A stretch of DNA of 64,000 nt, taken from Pseudomonas sp. Os17 (GTDB taxonomy: Bacteria > Pseudomonadota > Gammaproteobacteria > Pseudomonadales > Pseudomonadaceae). Location of the stretch: assembly GCF_001547895.1 (NCBI RefSeq), contig NZ_AP014627.1, positions 933,501-997,500 on the forward strand, read 5' to 3'. The notes beneath the pieces were generated by a model, which had not been told where the DNA came from, ran no database searches, and saw nothing but the letters and a program-made list of their open reading frames with translations. Position numbers and translations under genes: made by a program. How positions within the stretch are numbered: position 1 is the stretch's first letter; every line of letters begins with the position of its first letter. This document shows positions 34,110 to 42,616 of this stretch, one piece after another.

Positions 34110-34123
34110 TAGCAAACTTGCTA
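34110..34123. promoter_or_regulatory. Inverted repeat next to the Cra operator
   Basis: TAGCAA and TTGCTA form a perfect six-base inverted repeat with a two-base spacer, ending three bases before the Cra operator. It could be a second regulator site or part of the promoter; nothing identifies the protein. Confidence 0.4.
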
Positions 34124-34125
34124 GA

Positions 34126-34137
34126 TTAAACGTTTCA
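34126..34137. promoter_or_regulatory. Cra operator
   Basis: TTAAACGTTTCA matches exactly the operator described for P. putida Cra at the fruB promoter (recalled from the literature). It lies between the divergent cra and fruB genes. Release of Cra by fructose-1-phosphate would induce the operon. Confidence 0.85.
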
Positions 34138-34281
34138 GCAGGCGTATTTTCTAGGCTAGATCATAAGCGGAAAAACACCTCTGCTCGGTAACAAGTCCCG
34201 TTTGTGGCCATAAACACGCCTACGCTGCTTACTTAAAACAATACCTAGCGCCGCCACCTGCCGCGCTAAATAGGAGAAGCC

Positions 34282-37143
34282 ATGCTCGAGCTCACTGTAG
34301 AGCAGATATCCATGGGCCAAACGGCTGTGGATAAGTCCGCGGCGCTGCATTTGCTGGCCGATAAACTGGTGGCTGACGGCCTGGTGGCCGAGGGTTACCT
34401 GGCCGGCCTCAAGGCCCGCGAAGCCCAGGGCTCGACCTTTCTCGGCCAAGGCATCGCCATCCCCCACGGCACCCCGGAAACCCGCGATCAGGTATTTGCC
34501 ACCGGCGTGCGCCTGCTGCAGTTTCCCGACGGTGTGGACTGGGGCGACGGGCAGATCGTCTACCTGGCCATCGGCATCGCGGCCAAATCCGACGAGCACC
34601 TGCGCCTGCTGCAACTGCTGACCCGGGCCCTGGGAGAAACCGACCTGGGCCAGGCCCTGCGTCGCGCCAGCTCCCCGGAGGCCCTGCTCAAGCTGTTGCA
34701 GGGGGCGCCCCAGGAGCTGGCGCTGGACGCGCAGATGATCGGCCTCGGGGTGGCGGCGGAAGATTTCGAAGAACTGGTCTGGCGCGGCGCCCGCCTGCTG
34801 CGCCAGGCCGAGTGCGTGAGCAACGGCTTTGCCGCGGTGCTGCAACAGGTGGATGCGCTGCCCCTGGGCGACGGCCTGTGGTGGTTGCACAGCGAGCAGA
34901 CCGTGTTGCGCCCCGGGCTGGCGTTCGTCACCCCGGACAAACCCATCCGCTACCTGGGCCAGCCCCTGAGCGGTCTGTTCTGCCTGGCCAGCCTTGGGGA
35001 AGCCCATCAAGCCCTGCTGGAGCGCCTGTGTGCGCTGCTGATCGAGGGCCGTGGCCAGGAATTGGGCCGCGCCACCAGCAGTCGCGCGGTACTGGAAGTG
35101 CTCGGCGGCGAGTTGCCCGCGGACTGGCCCTGCGCCCGCATTGCCCTGGCCAATGCCCACGGCCTGCATGCGCGCCCGGCCAAGGAGCTGGCGCAGTTGG
35201 CGAAGAATTTCGAGGGTGAGATCCGCATCCGTATCGCCGATAGCGCGGCTTCGGCGGTCTCGGTGAAAAGCCTGAGCAAGCTGCTGAGCCTGGGTGCCCG
35301 ACGCGGCCAGGTGCTGGAGCTGATCGCGGAACCGAGCATTGCCGCCGATGCCTTGCCGGCCCTGCTGGCGGCCATCGAAGCCGGCCTCGGCGAAGCCGTC
35401 GAGCCCCTGCCGGCGGCCAGCGCCCCCCGGGAAGAGCCGCAGGAAGTCGTGGTGCCGATCTGCGCCCCGGCTTCCGGCAGCCTGATCCAGGCCATCGCCG
35501 CCGCTCCCGGCATCGCCATCGGCCCGGCCCACATCCAGGTCCAGCAAGCCATCGACTACCCGCTGCGGGGCGAGTCCACCGCCATCGAGCGCCAGCGCCT
35601 GCAGCAGGCCCTGGCCGACGTGCGCCAGGACATCGATGGGCTGGTCCAGCGCAGCAAGGCCAAGGCCATTCGCGAGATCTTCATCACCCACCAGGAAATG
35701 CTTGACGACCCCGAGCTGGCCGACGAAGTGGACACCCGCCTCAAGCAGGGTGAAAGCGCGGAAGCGGCGTGGATGACCGTGATCGAAACCGCCGCCAAGC
35801 AGCAGGAAGCCCTGCAGGATGCCTTGCTCGCCGAACGCGCCGCCGACCTGCGGGACATCGGCCGTCGGGTGCTGGCGCAACTGTGCGGCATCGAAACCCC
35901 GGCCGAACCGGACCAGCCCTACATCCTGGTGATGGACGAAGTCGGTCCCTCGGACGTCGCGCGCCTGGACCCGGCTCGCGTCGCCGGCATTCTCACCGCC
36001 CGCGGCGGCGCCACCGCCCACAGCGCCATCGTCGCCCGGGCCCTGGGCATTCCGGCCCTGGTGGGCGCGGGCGCCAGCGTGTTGCTGATCAAGCCCGGCA
36101 CGCCCCTGCTGCTGGACGGCCAGCGCGGCCGCCTGCATGTCGACGCCGACAGCCACACCCTGCAGCGGGCCGCCGAGGAACGTGACACCCGCGAGCAACG
36201 CCTCAAGGCCGCCGCCGAGCAACGCCATCAACAGGCCCGCACCACGGATGGTCATGCGGTGGAGGTGTTCGCCAACATCGGCGAAAGCGCCGGTGTCGCC
36301 GCCGCCGTGGAAAACGGCGCCGAAGGCATCGGCCTGCTGCGCACCGAACTGATCTTCATGGCCCATCCCCAGGCCCCGGACGAAGCCACCCAGGAAGCCG
36401 AATACCGCCGTGTGCTCGACGGCCTTGCCGGGCGTCCGCTGGTGGTGCGCACCCTGGACGTGGGCGGCGACAAACCGCTGCCTTACTGGCCGATCGCCAA
36501 GGAAGAAAACCCCTTCCTCGGCGTGCGCGGCATCCGCCTGACCCTGCAGCGGCCGCTCATTATGGAAGCGCAATTGCGTGCGCTGCTGCGCTCGGCGGAC
36601 AACCGCCCGTTGCGGATCATGTTCCCCATGGTCGGCAGCGTCGAAGAATGGCGTCAGGCCCGGGACATGACCGAGCGCCTGCGCCGGGAAATCCCGGTGG
36701 CCGACCTGCAACTGGGGATCATGATCGAAGTGCCGTCCGCCGCCCTGCTGGCGCCGGTGCTGGCCAAGGAAGTGGACTTCTTCAGCGTCGGCACCAACGA
36801 CCTGACCCAATACACCCTGGCCATCGACCGTGGCCACCCGAGCCTGTCCGCCCAGGCCGACGGCCTGCACCCGGCGGTGCTGCAACTGATCGACATCACC
36901 GTGCGCGCCGCCCATGCCCACGGCAAGTGGGTCGGGGTCTGCGGCGAGCTGGCGGCCGACCCGCTGGCGGTGCCGGTGCTGGTGGGCCTGGGGGTGGATG
37001 AACTGAGCGTCTCCGGACGCAGCATCGCCGAGGTCAAGGCGCGGATTCGCGAGCTCAGCCTGACCCAGGCGCAAACCCTTGCTCAACAGGCTTTGGCCGT
37101 CGGCAGCGCCCACGAGGTGCGTGCCCTAGTGGAGGCCATGTAA
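34282..37143 (+). CDS. fruB: Fructose PTS multiphosphoryl transfer protein (EIIA-HPr-EI)
   Basis: FruB carries phosphate from PEP to the fructose permease FruA. The 953-residue fusion has an EIIA-Fru domain (residues 1-142) with the phosphoryl His62 in AIPHGTP. A second EIIA-like region (about 145-275) lacks a comparable IPHG motif and looks degenerate. An HPr domain at about 283-370 has active His296 in NAHGLHARP, and a full enzyme I has His580 in GGATAHSAIVAR and the PEP-binding segments LRTELIFM and VGTNDLTQY. The ATG follows TAGGAG. The stop overlaps the fruK start by one base. Transcription is probably controlled by Cra. Confidence 0.96.
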   Translation: MLELTVEQISMGQTAVDKSAALHLLADKLVADGLVAEGYLAGLKAREAQGSTFLGQGIAIPHGTPETRDQVFATGVRLLQFPDGVDWGDGQIVYLAIGIAAKSDEHLRLLQLLTRALGETDLGQALRRASSPEALLKLLQGAPQELALDAQMIGLGVAAEDFEELVWRGARLLRQAECVSNGFAAVLQQVDALPLGDGLWWLHSEQTVLRPGLAFVTPDKPIRYLGQPLSGLFCLASLGEAHQALLERLCALLIEGRGQELGRATSSRAVLEVLGGELPADWPCARIALANAHGLHARPAKELAQLAKNFEGEIRIRIADSAASAVSVKSLSKLLSLGARRGQVLELIAEPSIAADALPALLAAIEAGLGEAVEPLPAASAPREEPQEVVVPICAPASGSLIQAIAAAPGIAIGPAHIQVQQAIDYPLRGESTAIERQRLQQALADVRQDIDGLVQRSKAKAIREIFITHQEMLDDPELADEVDTRLKQGESAEAAWMTVIETAAKQQEALQDALLAERAADLRDIGRRVLAQLCGIETPAEPDQPYILVMDEVGPSDVARLDPARVAGILTARGGATAHSAIVARALGIPALVGAGASVLLIKPGTPLLLDGQRGRLHVDADSHTLQRAAEERDTREQRLKAAAEQRHQQARTTDGHAVEVFANIGESAGVAAAVENGAEGIGLLRTELIFMAHPQAPDEATQEAEYRRVLDGLAGRPLVVRTLDVGGDKPLPYWPIAKEENPFLGVRGIRLTLQRPLIMEAQLRALLRSADNRPLRIMFPMVGSVEEWRQARDMTERLRREIPVADLQLGIMIEVPSAALLAPVLAKEVDFFSVGTNDLTQYTLAIDRGHPSLSAQADGLHPAVLQLIDITVRAAHAHGKWVGVCGELAADPLAVPVLVGLGVDELSVSGRSIAEVKARIRELSLTQAQTLAQQALAVGSAHEVRALVEAM

Positions 37144-38084
37144 TGGCAAAGATTCTCACCCTGACCCTCAACCCGGCGCTGGACCTGACGGTGCAGCTGG
37201 CCCGCCTGGAGGTCGGGGAAGTCAACCGCAGCAACGCCCTGCACAGCCACGCGGCAGGCAAGGGCCTGAACGTGGCCCAGGTGCTGGCCGACCTCGGCCA
37301 TCAACTGACCGTCAGTGGCTTTCTCGGGGAAAACAATCCACAGGCGTTTGACGCGTTGTTCGCCCAGCGCGGCTTTGTCGATGCCTTTATCCGCGTGCCT
37401 GGCGATACCCGCAGCAACATCAAGCTGGCCGAAGACGACGGGCGCATCACCGATATCAATGGCCTCGGGCCCGAGGTCAGCGAGGCGGCGCAACAGGCCT
37501 TGCTGGAGCGCCTGGACCAGATCGCCCCCGGGCATGACGCGGTGGTGGTGGCCGGCAGCCTGCCGCGAGGGATCAGCCCCGAATGGTTCCAGGCGCTGTT
37601 GCTGCGCCTGAAAAGCCTGGGCCTGAAGGTCGCCCTCGACACCAGCGGCGCCGCTCTGCGCGCCGGTCTGGCGGCGGGGCCCTGGCTGATCAAGCCCAAC
37701 ACTGAGGAACTGGCGGACGTCCTCGGCAGCCCGGTGCTTGGCGTGGCGGTGCAGGCCGAGGCGGCGCGCCTTCTGCTGGCCCAAGGCGTCGAGCACGTGG
37801 TGATCTCCCACGGTGCCGAGGGCGTCAACTGGTTCAGCGCCGCGCCGTCCCTGCAGGCCTTTCCGCCCAAGGTCAGCGTGGTCAGCACCGTGGGCGCCGG
37901 CGACTCGCTGCTGGCGGGCATGCTCCACGGCCTGCTCGGCGCCCAGCCGTTAGAACAGACCCTGCGCACCGCCACGGCGATTGCCGCCATGGCCGTGACC
38001 CAGATCGGTTTTGGCATCAGCGACAGGGCCCAACTGGCCCGGCTGGAGCAGGGGGTGCGCGTGCACCCCCTCCTAGAACAATAA
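37143..38084 (+). CDS. fruK: 1-phosphofructokinase
   Basis: FruK phosphorylates fructose-1-phosphate to fructose-1,6-bisphosphate and thereby removes the Cra inducer. The 313-residue PfkB-family kinase has the N-terminal LTLNPALDLTV, the substrate loop NALHSHAAGKGLNVAQVLADLG (quoted in part), and the C-terminal anion hole with catalytic Asp in VSTVGAGDSLLAG. It overlaps fruB by one base and ends 11 bases before fruA, so the three genes form one operon. Confidence 0.96.
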   Translation: MAKILTLTLNPALDLTVQLARLEVGEVNRSNALHSHAAGKGLNVAQVLADLGHQLTVSGFLGENNPQAFDALFAQRGFVDAFIRVPGDTRSNIKLAEDDGRITDINGLGPEVSEAAQQALLERLDQIAPGHDAVVVAGSLPRGISPEWFQALLLRLKSLGLKVALDTSGAALRAGLAAGPWLIKPNTEELADVLGSPVLGVAVQAEAARLLLAQGVEHVVISHGAEGVNWFSAAPSLQAFPPKVSVVSTVGAGDSLLAGMLHGLLGAQPLEQTLRTATAIAAMAVTQIGFGISDRAQLARLEQGVRVHPLLEQ

Positions 38085-38095
38085 GAGGGTTGCGT

Positions 38096-39838
38096 ATGAA
38101 GTTAGCCATTATTACCGCCTGCCCCAACGGCATGGTCACCAGCGTACTCTGCGCCCGCCTGCTGGACGCCGCGGCCCAGCGCCAGGGCTGGAGCACCAGC
38201 GTGGAAGTGCACGATGACGCACACCCCGAACGCCAACTGTCAGCGGCCACCCTTGAGGCTGCCGAGTGGGTGCTGGTGGTCAGCACCGGGCCTGTGGACC
38301 TGTCGCGTTTTGTCGGCAAGCGGGTGTATCGCAGCACCCCGTCCCAGGCCCTGCAGGACGTCGATGCGGTGCTGCGTCGCGGCGCCGAAGAGGCTCAGAT
38401 CCATGTCGCCACCGAGGCCAGTGCCGAGCCTGTGGTCGAGGCGGGCAAACGCGCGCCGCGCCTGGTGGCGATCACTGCCTGCCCGACCGGCGTGGCCCAC
38501 ACCTTCATGGCCGCCGAGGCCTTGCAGCAGACCGCCAAGCGCCTGGGCTACGACCTGCAAGTGGAAACCCAGGGCTCGGTGGGCGCCCGCAACCCGCTGA
38601 GCGCCGAAGCCATCGCTGCCGCCGACGTGGTGCTGCTGGCGGCGGACATCGAAGTGGCCACCGAGCGTTTTGCCGGCAAGCGCATCTACCGCTGCGGCAC
38701 CGGCGTGGCCCTCAAACAGTCCGAGGCCACTCTGAACAAGGCCCTGGCCGAGGGCCAGCTGGAGTCCACCGCGCCAGGCGCCGCGGCACCGGCCAAGCAG
38801 GAAAAGACCGGGGTCTACAAACACCTGCTGACTGGCGTGTCGTTCATGCTGCCGATGGTGGTGGCGGGCGGCCTGATGATTGCCCTGTCCTTCGTCTTCG
38901 GCATCACCGCCTTCAAGGAGCAGGGCACCTTGGCCGCGGCCTTGATGCAGATCGGCGGCGAGACCGCCTTCAAGTTGATGGTGCCGCTGCTGGCCGGTTA
39001 CATCGCCTACTCCATCGCCGACCGCCCGGGTCTGGCGCCGGGAATGATCGGCGGCATGCTCGCCAGCACCCTGGGCGCGGGTTTTATCGGCGGCATCGTC
39101 GCCGGCTTCCTGGCCGGTTATGCGGCCAAGGCAATCAGCCAATATGTGCGACTGCCGCAAAGCCTGGAGGCGTTGAAACCGATCCTGATCATCCCGCTGC
39201 TGGCCAGCCTGTTCACCGGGCTGGTGATGATCTACGTGGTGGGCAAACCGGTGGCGGGCATGCTCGAAGCCCTGACCCATTTCCTCGACAGCATGGGCAC
39301 CACCAACGCCATTCTGCTGGGGGTACTGCTGGGCGGGATGATGTGCGTCGACCTGGGCGGGCCAATCAACAAGGCGGCCTACGCGTTCTCGGTGGGGCTG
39401 CTGGCGTCCCAGAGTTATGCACCGATGGCCGCGACCATGGCCGCGGGCATGGTGCCGCCGATTGGCTTAGGGATTGCCACCCTCATTGCCCGACGCAAAT
39501 TTGCCCAGACCGAACGCGAAGCCGGCAAGGCGGCGCTGGTGCTGGGGTTGTGCTTTATCTCCGAAGGGGCGATTCCGTTTGCCGCCAAGGACCCGCTGCG
39601 AGTGATCCCGGCGAGCATTGCTGGCGGCGCCCTGACCGGGGCCTTGTCGATGTACTTCGGCTGCAAACTGATGGCGCCCCATGGCGGCCTGTTTGTCATG
39701 CTGATTCCGAATGCGATCAATCATGCGCTGCTGTACCTGCTGGCGATTGTTGCGGGGAGTCTGCTGACGGCGGTGGTGTATGCGGTGGTGAAGCGGCCTG
39801 AGGCGGTGGAGCTGGCCCTGCAACCTGCGTCTTCGTAG
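38096..39838 (+). CDS. fruA: Fructose PTS permease FruA (EIIB'BC)
   Basis: FruA imports fructose and phosphorylates it to fructose-1-phosphate. The 580-residue protein has two N-terminal IIB domains. The first keeps a Cys in IITACPNG (Cys9); the second has the phosphocysteine Cys129 in ITACPTGVAHTFMAAEAL. An EIIC membrane domain (about 245-570) includes FMLPMVVAGGLMIALSFVFG and LGGPINKAAYAFS. ATG 38096 follows AGAGGG; the TTG at 38090 overlaps the SD. It is the last gene of the operon, and no terminator is evident before the repeats that follow. Confidence 0.96.
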   Translation: MKLAIITACPNGMVTSVLCARLLDAAAQRQGWSTSVEVHDDAHPERQLSAATLEAAEWVLVVSTGPVDLSRFVGKRVYRSTPSQALQDVDAVLRRGAEEAQIHVATEASAEPVVEAGKRAPRLVAITACPTGVAHTFMAAEALQQTAKRLGYDLQVETQGSVGARNPLSAEAIAAADVVLLAADIEVATERFAGKRIYRCGTGVALKQSEATLNKALAEGQLESTAPGAAAPAKQEKTGVYKHLLTGVSFMLPMVVAGGLMIALSFVFGITAFKEQGTLAAALMQIGGETAFKLMVPLLAGYIAYSIADRPGLAPGMIGGMLASTLGAGFIGGIVAGFLAGYAAKAISQYVRLPQSLEALKPILIIPLLASLFTGLVMIYVVGKPVAGMLEALTHFLDSMGTTNAILLGVLLGGMMCVDLGGPINKAAYAFSVGLLASQSYAPMAATMAAGMVPPIGLGIATLIARRKFAQTEREAGKAALVLGLCFISEGAIPFAAKDPLRVIPASIAGGALTGALSMYFGCKLMAPHGGLFVMLIPNAINHALLYLLAIVAGSLLTAVVYAVVKRPEAVELALQPASS

Positions 39839-39858
39839 GAGCCGGCTTGCCGGCGAAG
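39835..39858 (+). repeat. Single REP palindrome
   Basis: GTAGGAGCCGGCTTGCCGGC followed by GAAG is one unit of the same REP family that forms the array at 44184-44526. It overlaps the fruA stop region and has no inverted partner nearby. Confidence 0.85.
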
Positions 39859-39914
39859 GCGGCCTTGAAGCCGGCCTGGTGCATCGGTACGGAGTGCATA
39901 TCCGTTGCTGCGGT

Positions 39915-40250
39915 AACGTCGGCTGGCGGTTTCGCCCTTACGGCGAGTCCCTTTTGTCAAACGCCACAAAAGGAACCAAAAGGGCTTGCCCCCGCGTACG
40001 GCCTTCGCTGCGCTCAGGTTCCCTCCCTCCGGTGCTTATCAGGGGGCATCGCTTCCAGCGATGTCCTCGACTGCGTCGAGGGGCGCTGCGCGCCAATCCC
40101 CTGATAAACACCTCCACTCGGCCTGCCGAAGGGGGCGGGTGGATCAAGAGCAAAAGCCGTTTGGCGCGGCCTACCGGCCGGCGCGTTTGGGCGATGGGGG
40201 CGTTTGGGGAGGGGCTGCTGTAGTCGCTGCCGCAGGCTGCGAACGACCGA
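39915..40250. repeat. Dispersed Pseudomonas intergenic repeat with cloverleaf-like core
   Basis: This gene-free block has the layout of a long structured repeat I recognise from many Pseudomonas genomes. It starts near GTTTCGCCCTTACGGCGAGT and has an early stem CCTTTTGT/ACAAAAGG (39950-39973). The core at 40036-40107 has an outer ten-base-pair stem, TTATCAGGGG with CCCCTGATAA. It encloses three perfect hairpins with three-base loops: 40047-40063 (7 bp), 40065-40081 (7 bp) and 40082-40094 (5 bp). The block ends near a second small repeat, TGTAGTCGCTGCCGCAGGCT. Short open frames here are not genes. From 40251 to 40513 I see only an A+T-richer leader to the next gene. Confidence 0.7.
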
Positions 40251-40513
40251 GAAGCTGGCGTTGGGTGTTGAGGTTTCCGAAGGCATTTGTCAGCGATGCA
40301 AGTCGGGAAAATCTCTTTCTTTTGTAAGGTTGGTAGGAGACGTTCTTAGGCGCTTGTGACTGCATAATTTGCTGGCTAGTCTTCGGGACGTCACTGCAGT
40401 TTAGTGTCCGGGGTTAGCAGCCTGAGTTCAGGGATTTCGGTCCCGTACCCAGTCAGTGGAGTTTCTACTTGTTCTGATAGGTTATGGCGACTCCATTCAT
40501 TCGGAGGAGCTTC

Positions 40514-40852
40514 ATGAAACGTTCAAATTCGACCTCTCATATCTCGCGTGCTCGTCGTTTATGCGATTTCAAGCACGATGCTGCCAACCACGCAGTGCTC
40601 AAAGCCCTTAGAGAAACGGTCAGCACGCCCATTGGCGCTGGTTCCCCCTTCATCGTGCGCCCCGGTATCAGTGCCGAGGAAGCCTTGCTCCACGTGTCCA
40701 TGTTGCTCAAGGCGGCCGAGGAGGTGTCCGACGAGATCACCGAGCAGGCCAGCGGCATCGAGCGTGGCCTGATCTGGTCCCTGGTGCATTCGGTGGAAAT
40801 GGCCCGTGGCGTGGTCGATGCCTTGCTTGATGGCAATCGCTCGGTTTCGTAG
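40514..40852 (+). CDS. Small DUF6124/DUF3077-like protein, unknown function
   Basis: A 112-residue soluble protein starting MKRSNSTSHISRARRLCDFK. The middle reads FIVRPGISAEEALLHVSMLLKAAEEV, then a helical segment with HSVEMARGVVDALLDG. The F-x-V-x-P-x-x-x-x-E-x-x-L-x-x-x-S pattern resembles small, often multicopy Pseudomonas proteins annotated DUF6124 or DUF3077; this is from memory. ATG 40514 has an ideal SD, GGAGGAG. No partner gene is evident. Confidence 0.7.
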   Translation: MKRSNSTSHISRARRLCDFKHDAANHAVLKALRETVSTPIGAGSPFIVRPGISAEEALLHVSMLLKAAEEVSDEITEQASGIERGLIWSLVHSVEMARGVVDALLDGNRSVS

Positions 40853-40918
40853 TCGAGATTTTCCGCCCGTTTGGCAAGGGGCTCCGGCTCCCTTGCCATC
40901 AGGTTCAGAGGGGGGCAG

Positions 40919-41551
40919 TCAATCGACGGCCTGGTTTTTCACCATGAGCAAGGCTGCACCCATGGTCATCAGTACGCCGCCAAAGAATCGGCTCTGAATG
41001 CTCAGGGCCGATGGGCTGCGCAGGTAGTGTTGCAGTCGGTTGGCGCTGTAGGCGTAGGTTGTCATCACCAGCGTATCCACCAGGGTCATGGTCACGGCCA
41101 TGAGTGCAAGTTGAGGGACTAAGGGCAGTGTCTGGTTTATGAACTGGGGCAGGATGGCCACCATGAAAACAATGCCTTTGGGGTTGGATACGTTAGTTGC
41201 AAATCCGGTCAGGAAGAGTCGGGTGGTCGGGACGCTGAAGTGTCCTGCTTCAGCCTGGCTTTGAGTTCTTGCACTGCGCCATTGAACGAGTCCGAGCCAG
41301 ATCAAGTAGAGGGCGCCAATGACTTTGATCACGCCGAACCAGAATCCGGAGGCCAGTAATAGAGAGCCCACTCCCACTCCTGCCAACAAGAGTATGAGCG
41401 CGCCACCGGTTTCCAGGCCGGCAATGGTGAAGAAGGTCCGGCGCCAGCCAAGAAGAGTGCCATGACTCATCGCCAGAACGGCACCGCTGCCTGGAGAGAT
41501 ACAGATGAAGATGCAGGCTATTAAGTAAGTGATCCATGTTTCAGCTTCCAC
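40919..41551 (-). CDS. LysE/RhtB-family amino-acid exporter
   Basis: A 210-residue inner-membrane protein with the LysE/RhtB layout of about six helices: start VEAETWITYLIACIFICISPGSGAVLAM (quoted in part), the family PGSG motif in the first helix, and NVSNPKGIVFMVAILPQF in the middle. GTG 41551 is preceded by GGAGG at ideal spacing; a longer frame upstream is not hydrophobic. It follows the SDR gene by 55 bases on the same strand, so the two probably form an operon. The substrate is unknown, likely an amino acid or a related metabolite. Confidence 0.85.
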   Translation of the reverse strand: MEAETWITYLIACIFICISPGSGAVLAMSHGTLLGWRRTFFTIAGLETGGALILLLAGVGVGSLLLASGFWFGVIKVIGALYLIWLGLVQWRSARTQSQAEAGHFSVPTTRLFLTGFATNVSNPKGIVFMVAILPQFINQTLPLVPQLALMAVTMTLVDTLVMTTYAYSANRLQHYLRSPSALSIQSRFFGGVLMTMGAALLMVKNQAVD

Positions 41552-41606
41552 GTTAACCTCCGGTGTTTGGCTGTTATTCAGTTGGTCGGTATTACAATTG
41601 CTGGGG

Positions 41607-42386
41607 TCAGTCCATGTGACTGGGGCGTATGCCCAGTCCGGCAGAGGCATCGATGACGCAACCATGCAATACGGTGGATTCAGGTTCTAATAGTTTGGCG
41701 ACCCAGTGGGCTATTTCCTCAGGCTGGATAAGACGCCTTTTAGGGAGTTTTTGGACAAAGAGGGCTCGTTCCGACGGGCTCAGTTTATTCAGGGTACTGG
41801 CCTTAAACATCGATGTTTCGGTCGCTCCAGGGCAGAGGGTGAACACATCGATGCCAGAGTCCGTGTTCTCCGTGGCTATCTGTTTGGCCAGATAGCTCAG
41901 GGCCGCCTTGCTCATTCCGTCGCTGTAGCGAAAGCCGGGAAATGCGGCGATGCCTCCTCCCACCGATGAAATGAAAATTATCTTTGCGTGGTTGTTTTTG
42001 ATCAGGTTGGGCTTGAGTCGCCGATACAGGGAGAGGGGCCCCAAGGCATTGATTTTCAACATCGCCTCATCTAACTGATCTTCAGAGGTATCAGGGTTAT
42101 TGGCATAGCCGGTGACGCTGGCGGAGCCCACTCCCGCATTGAAGACAATGCCGTACCAATCGGGTATCTCACTAAAACCGCCAGTGTTGATGGAGTTGGG
42201 GTCTGCCATATTCAAATAGTGAGCGAACACCTTGTTGGGGAACTCGCGGCATAGTTTTTCTGCGCTGGCTTTGGATCGGCAGTAGGTGAAATGCGTTTCG
42301 TAGCCCTTGCTTACCAATAGGCGAATCACTTTTTCGCCAATTCCTTTTCCGCCACCGGTTACTAATATTCTTTTTTTATTATTCAT
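41607..42386 (-). CDS. Atypical short-chain dehydrogenase/reductase
   Basis: A 259-residue Rossmann-fold protein with the SDR cofactor loop TGGGKGIG near residue 10, NAGVG in place of NNAG, and a catalytic Ser in FISSVGGG. The usual Tyr-x-x-x-Lys is altered: the segment reads RYSDGMSKAAL, so Tyr is six residues before Lys and Asp takes the canonical Tyr position. C-terminal PGATETSM fits the family. Many Asn, Lys and Ile residues and A/T-ending codons set it apart from neighbours, suggesting transfer. Cotranscription with the LysE gene suggests it makes or modifies an exported compound. Confidence 0.8.
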   Translation of the reverse strand: MNNKKRILVTGGGKGIGEKVIRLLVSKGYETHFTYCRSKASAEKLCREFPNKVFAHYLNMADPNSINTGGFSEIPDWYGIVFNAGVGSASVTGYANNPDTSEDQLDEAMLKINALGPLSLYRRLKPNLIKNNHAKIIFISSVGGGIAAFPGFRYSDGMSKAALSYLAKQIATENTDSGIDVFTLCPGATETSMFKASTLNKLSPSERALFVQKLPKRRLIQPEEIAHWVAKLLEPESTVLHGCVIDASAGLGIRPSHMD

Positions 42387-42553
42387 GTTCGGCTCGGTTG
42401 CTTATATCGGAACGGGCGAGCTTAGCGTTTCGGTTGTTTTGGGTAGGTAGGATCAAACTTGATGTAGAACTGATTTTTCAGATGCTGCCAATGATTGTTC
42501 TTGTTGTGTTGCACGGCAGGGCAGCAGGTTAAAGGCGGCTGGTTCCAAGTCCC

Positions 42554-42571
42554 CTGTCACACCCCCTTCAT
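42554..42571 (+). promoter_or_regulatory. Possible PHO box upstream of phoD
   Basis: CTGTCAC, four bases, then CCTTCAT resembles the PhoB consensus of two CTGTCAT repeats at an 11-base period; the second repeat matches five of seven. It lies 46 bases before the PhoD-like start. The match is suggestive only. Confidence 0.35.
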
Positions 42572-42616
42572 CCCCGCTGACTAAGGTTGCCTTTTGACCA
42601 TTGTCAGGGAGTCACC

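Larger units (their letters stand above)
33980..34281. promoter_or_regulatory. Divergent cra-fruB control region
   Basis: This 302-base gap has no gene. The operator at 34126-34137 and the inverted repeat at 34110-34123 sit about 145 bases before fruB. The remaining sequence between 34138 and 34281 would be the fruB leader, which ends with TAGGAGAAG before the ATG. A clear -35/-10 pair could not be fixed by eye. Confidence 0.6.

Noticed and set aside
39847..40365. Several open frames of 60-114 codons on both strands
   Set aside because: They lie in the dispersed structured repeat, overlap each other in many frames and lack SDs; such frames are often misannotated as proteins.
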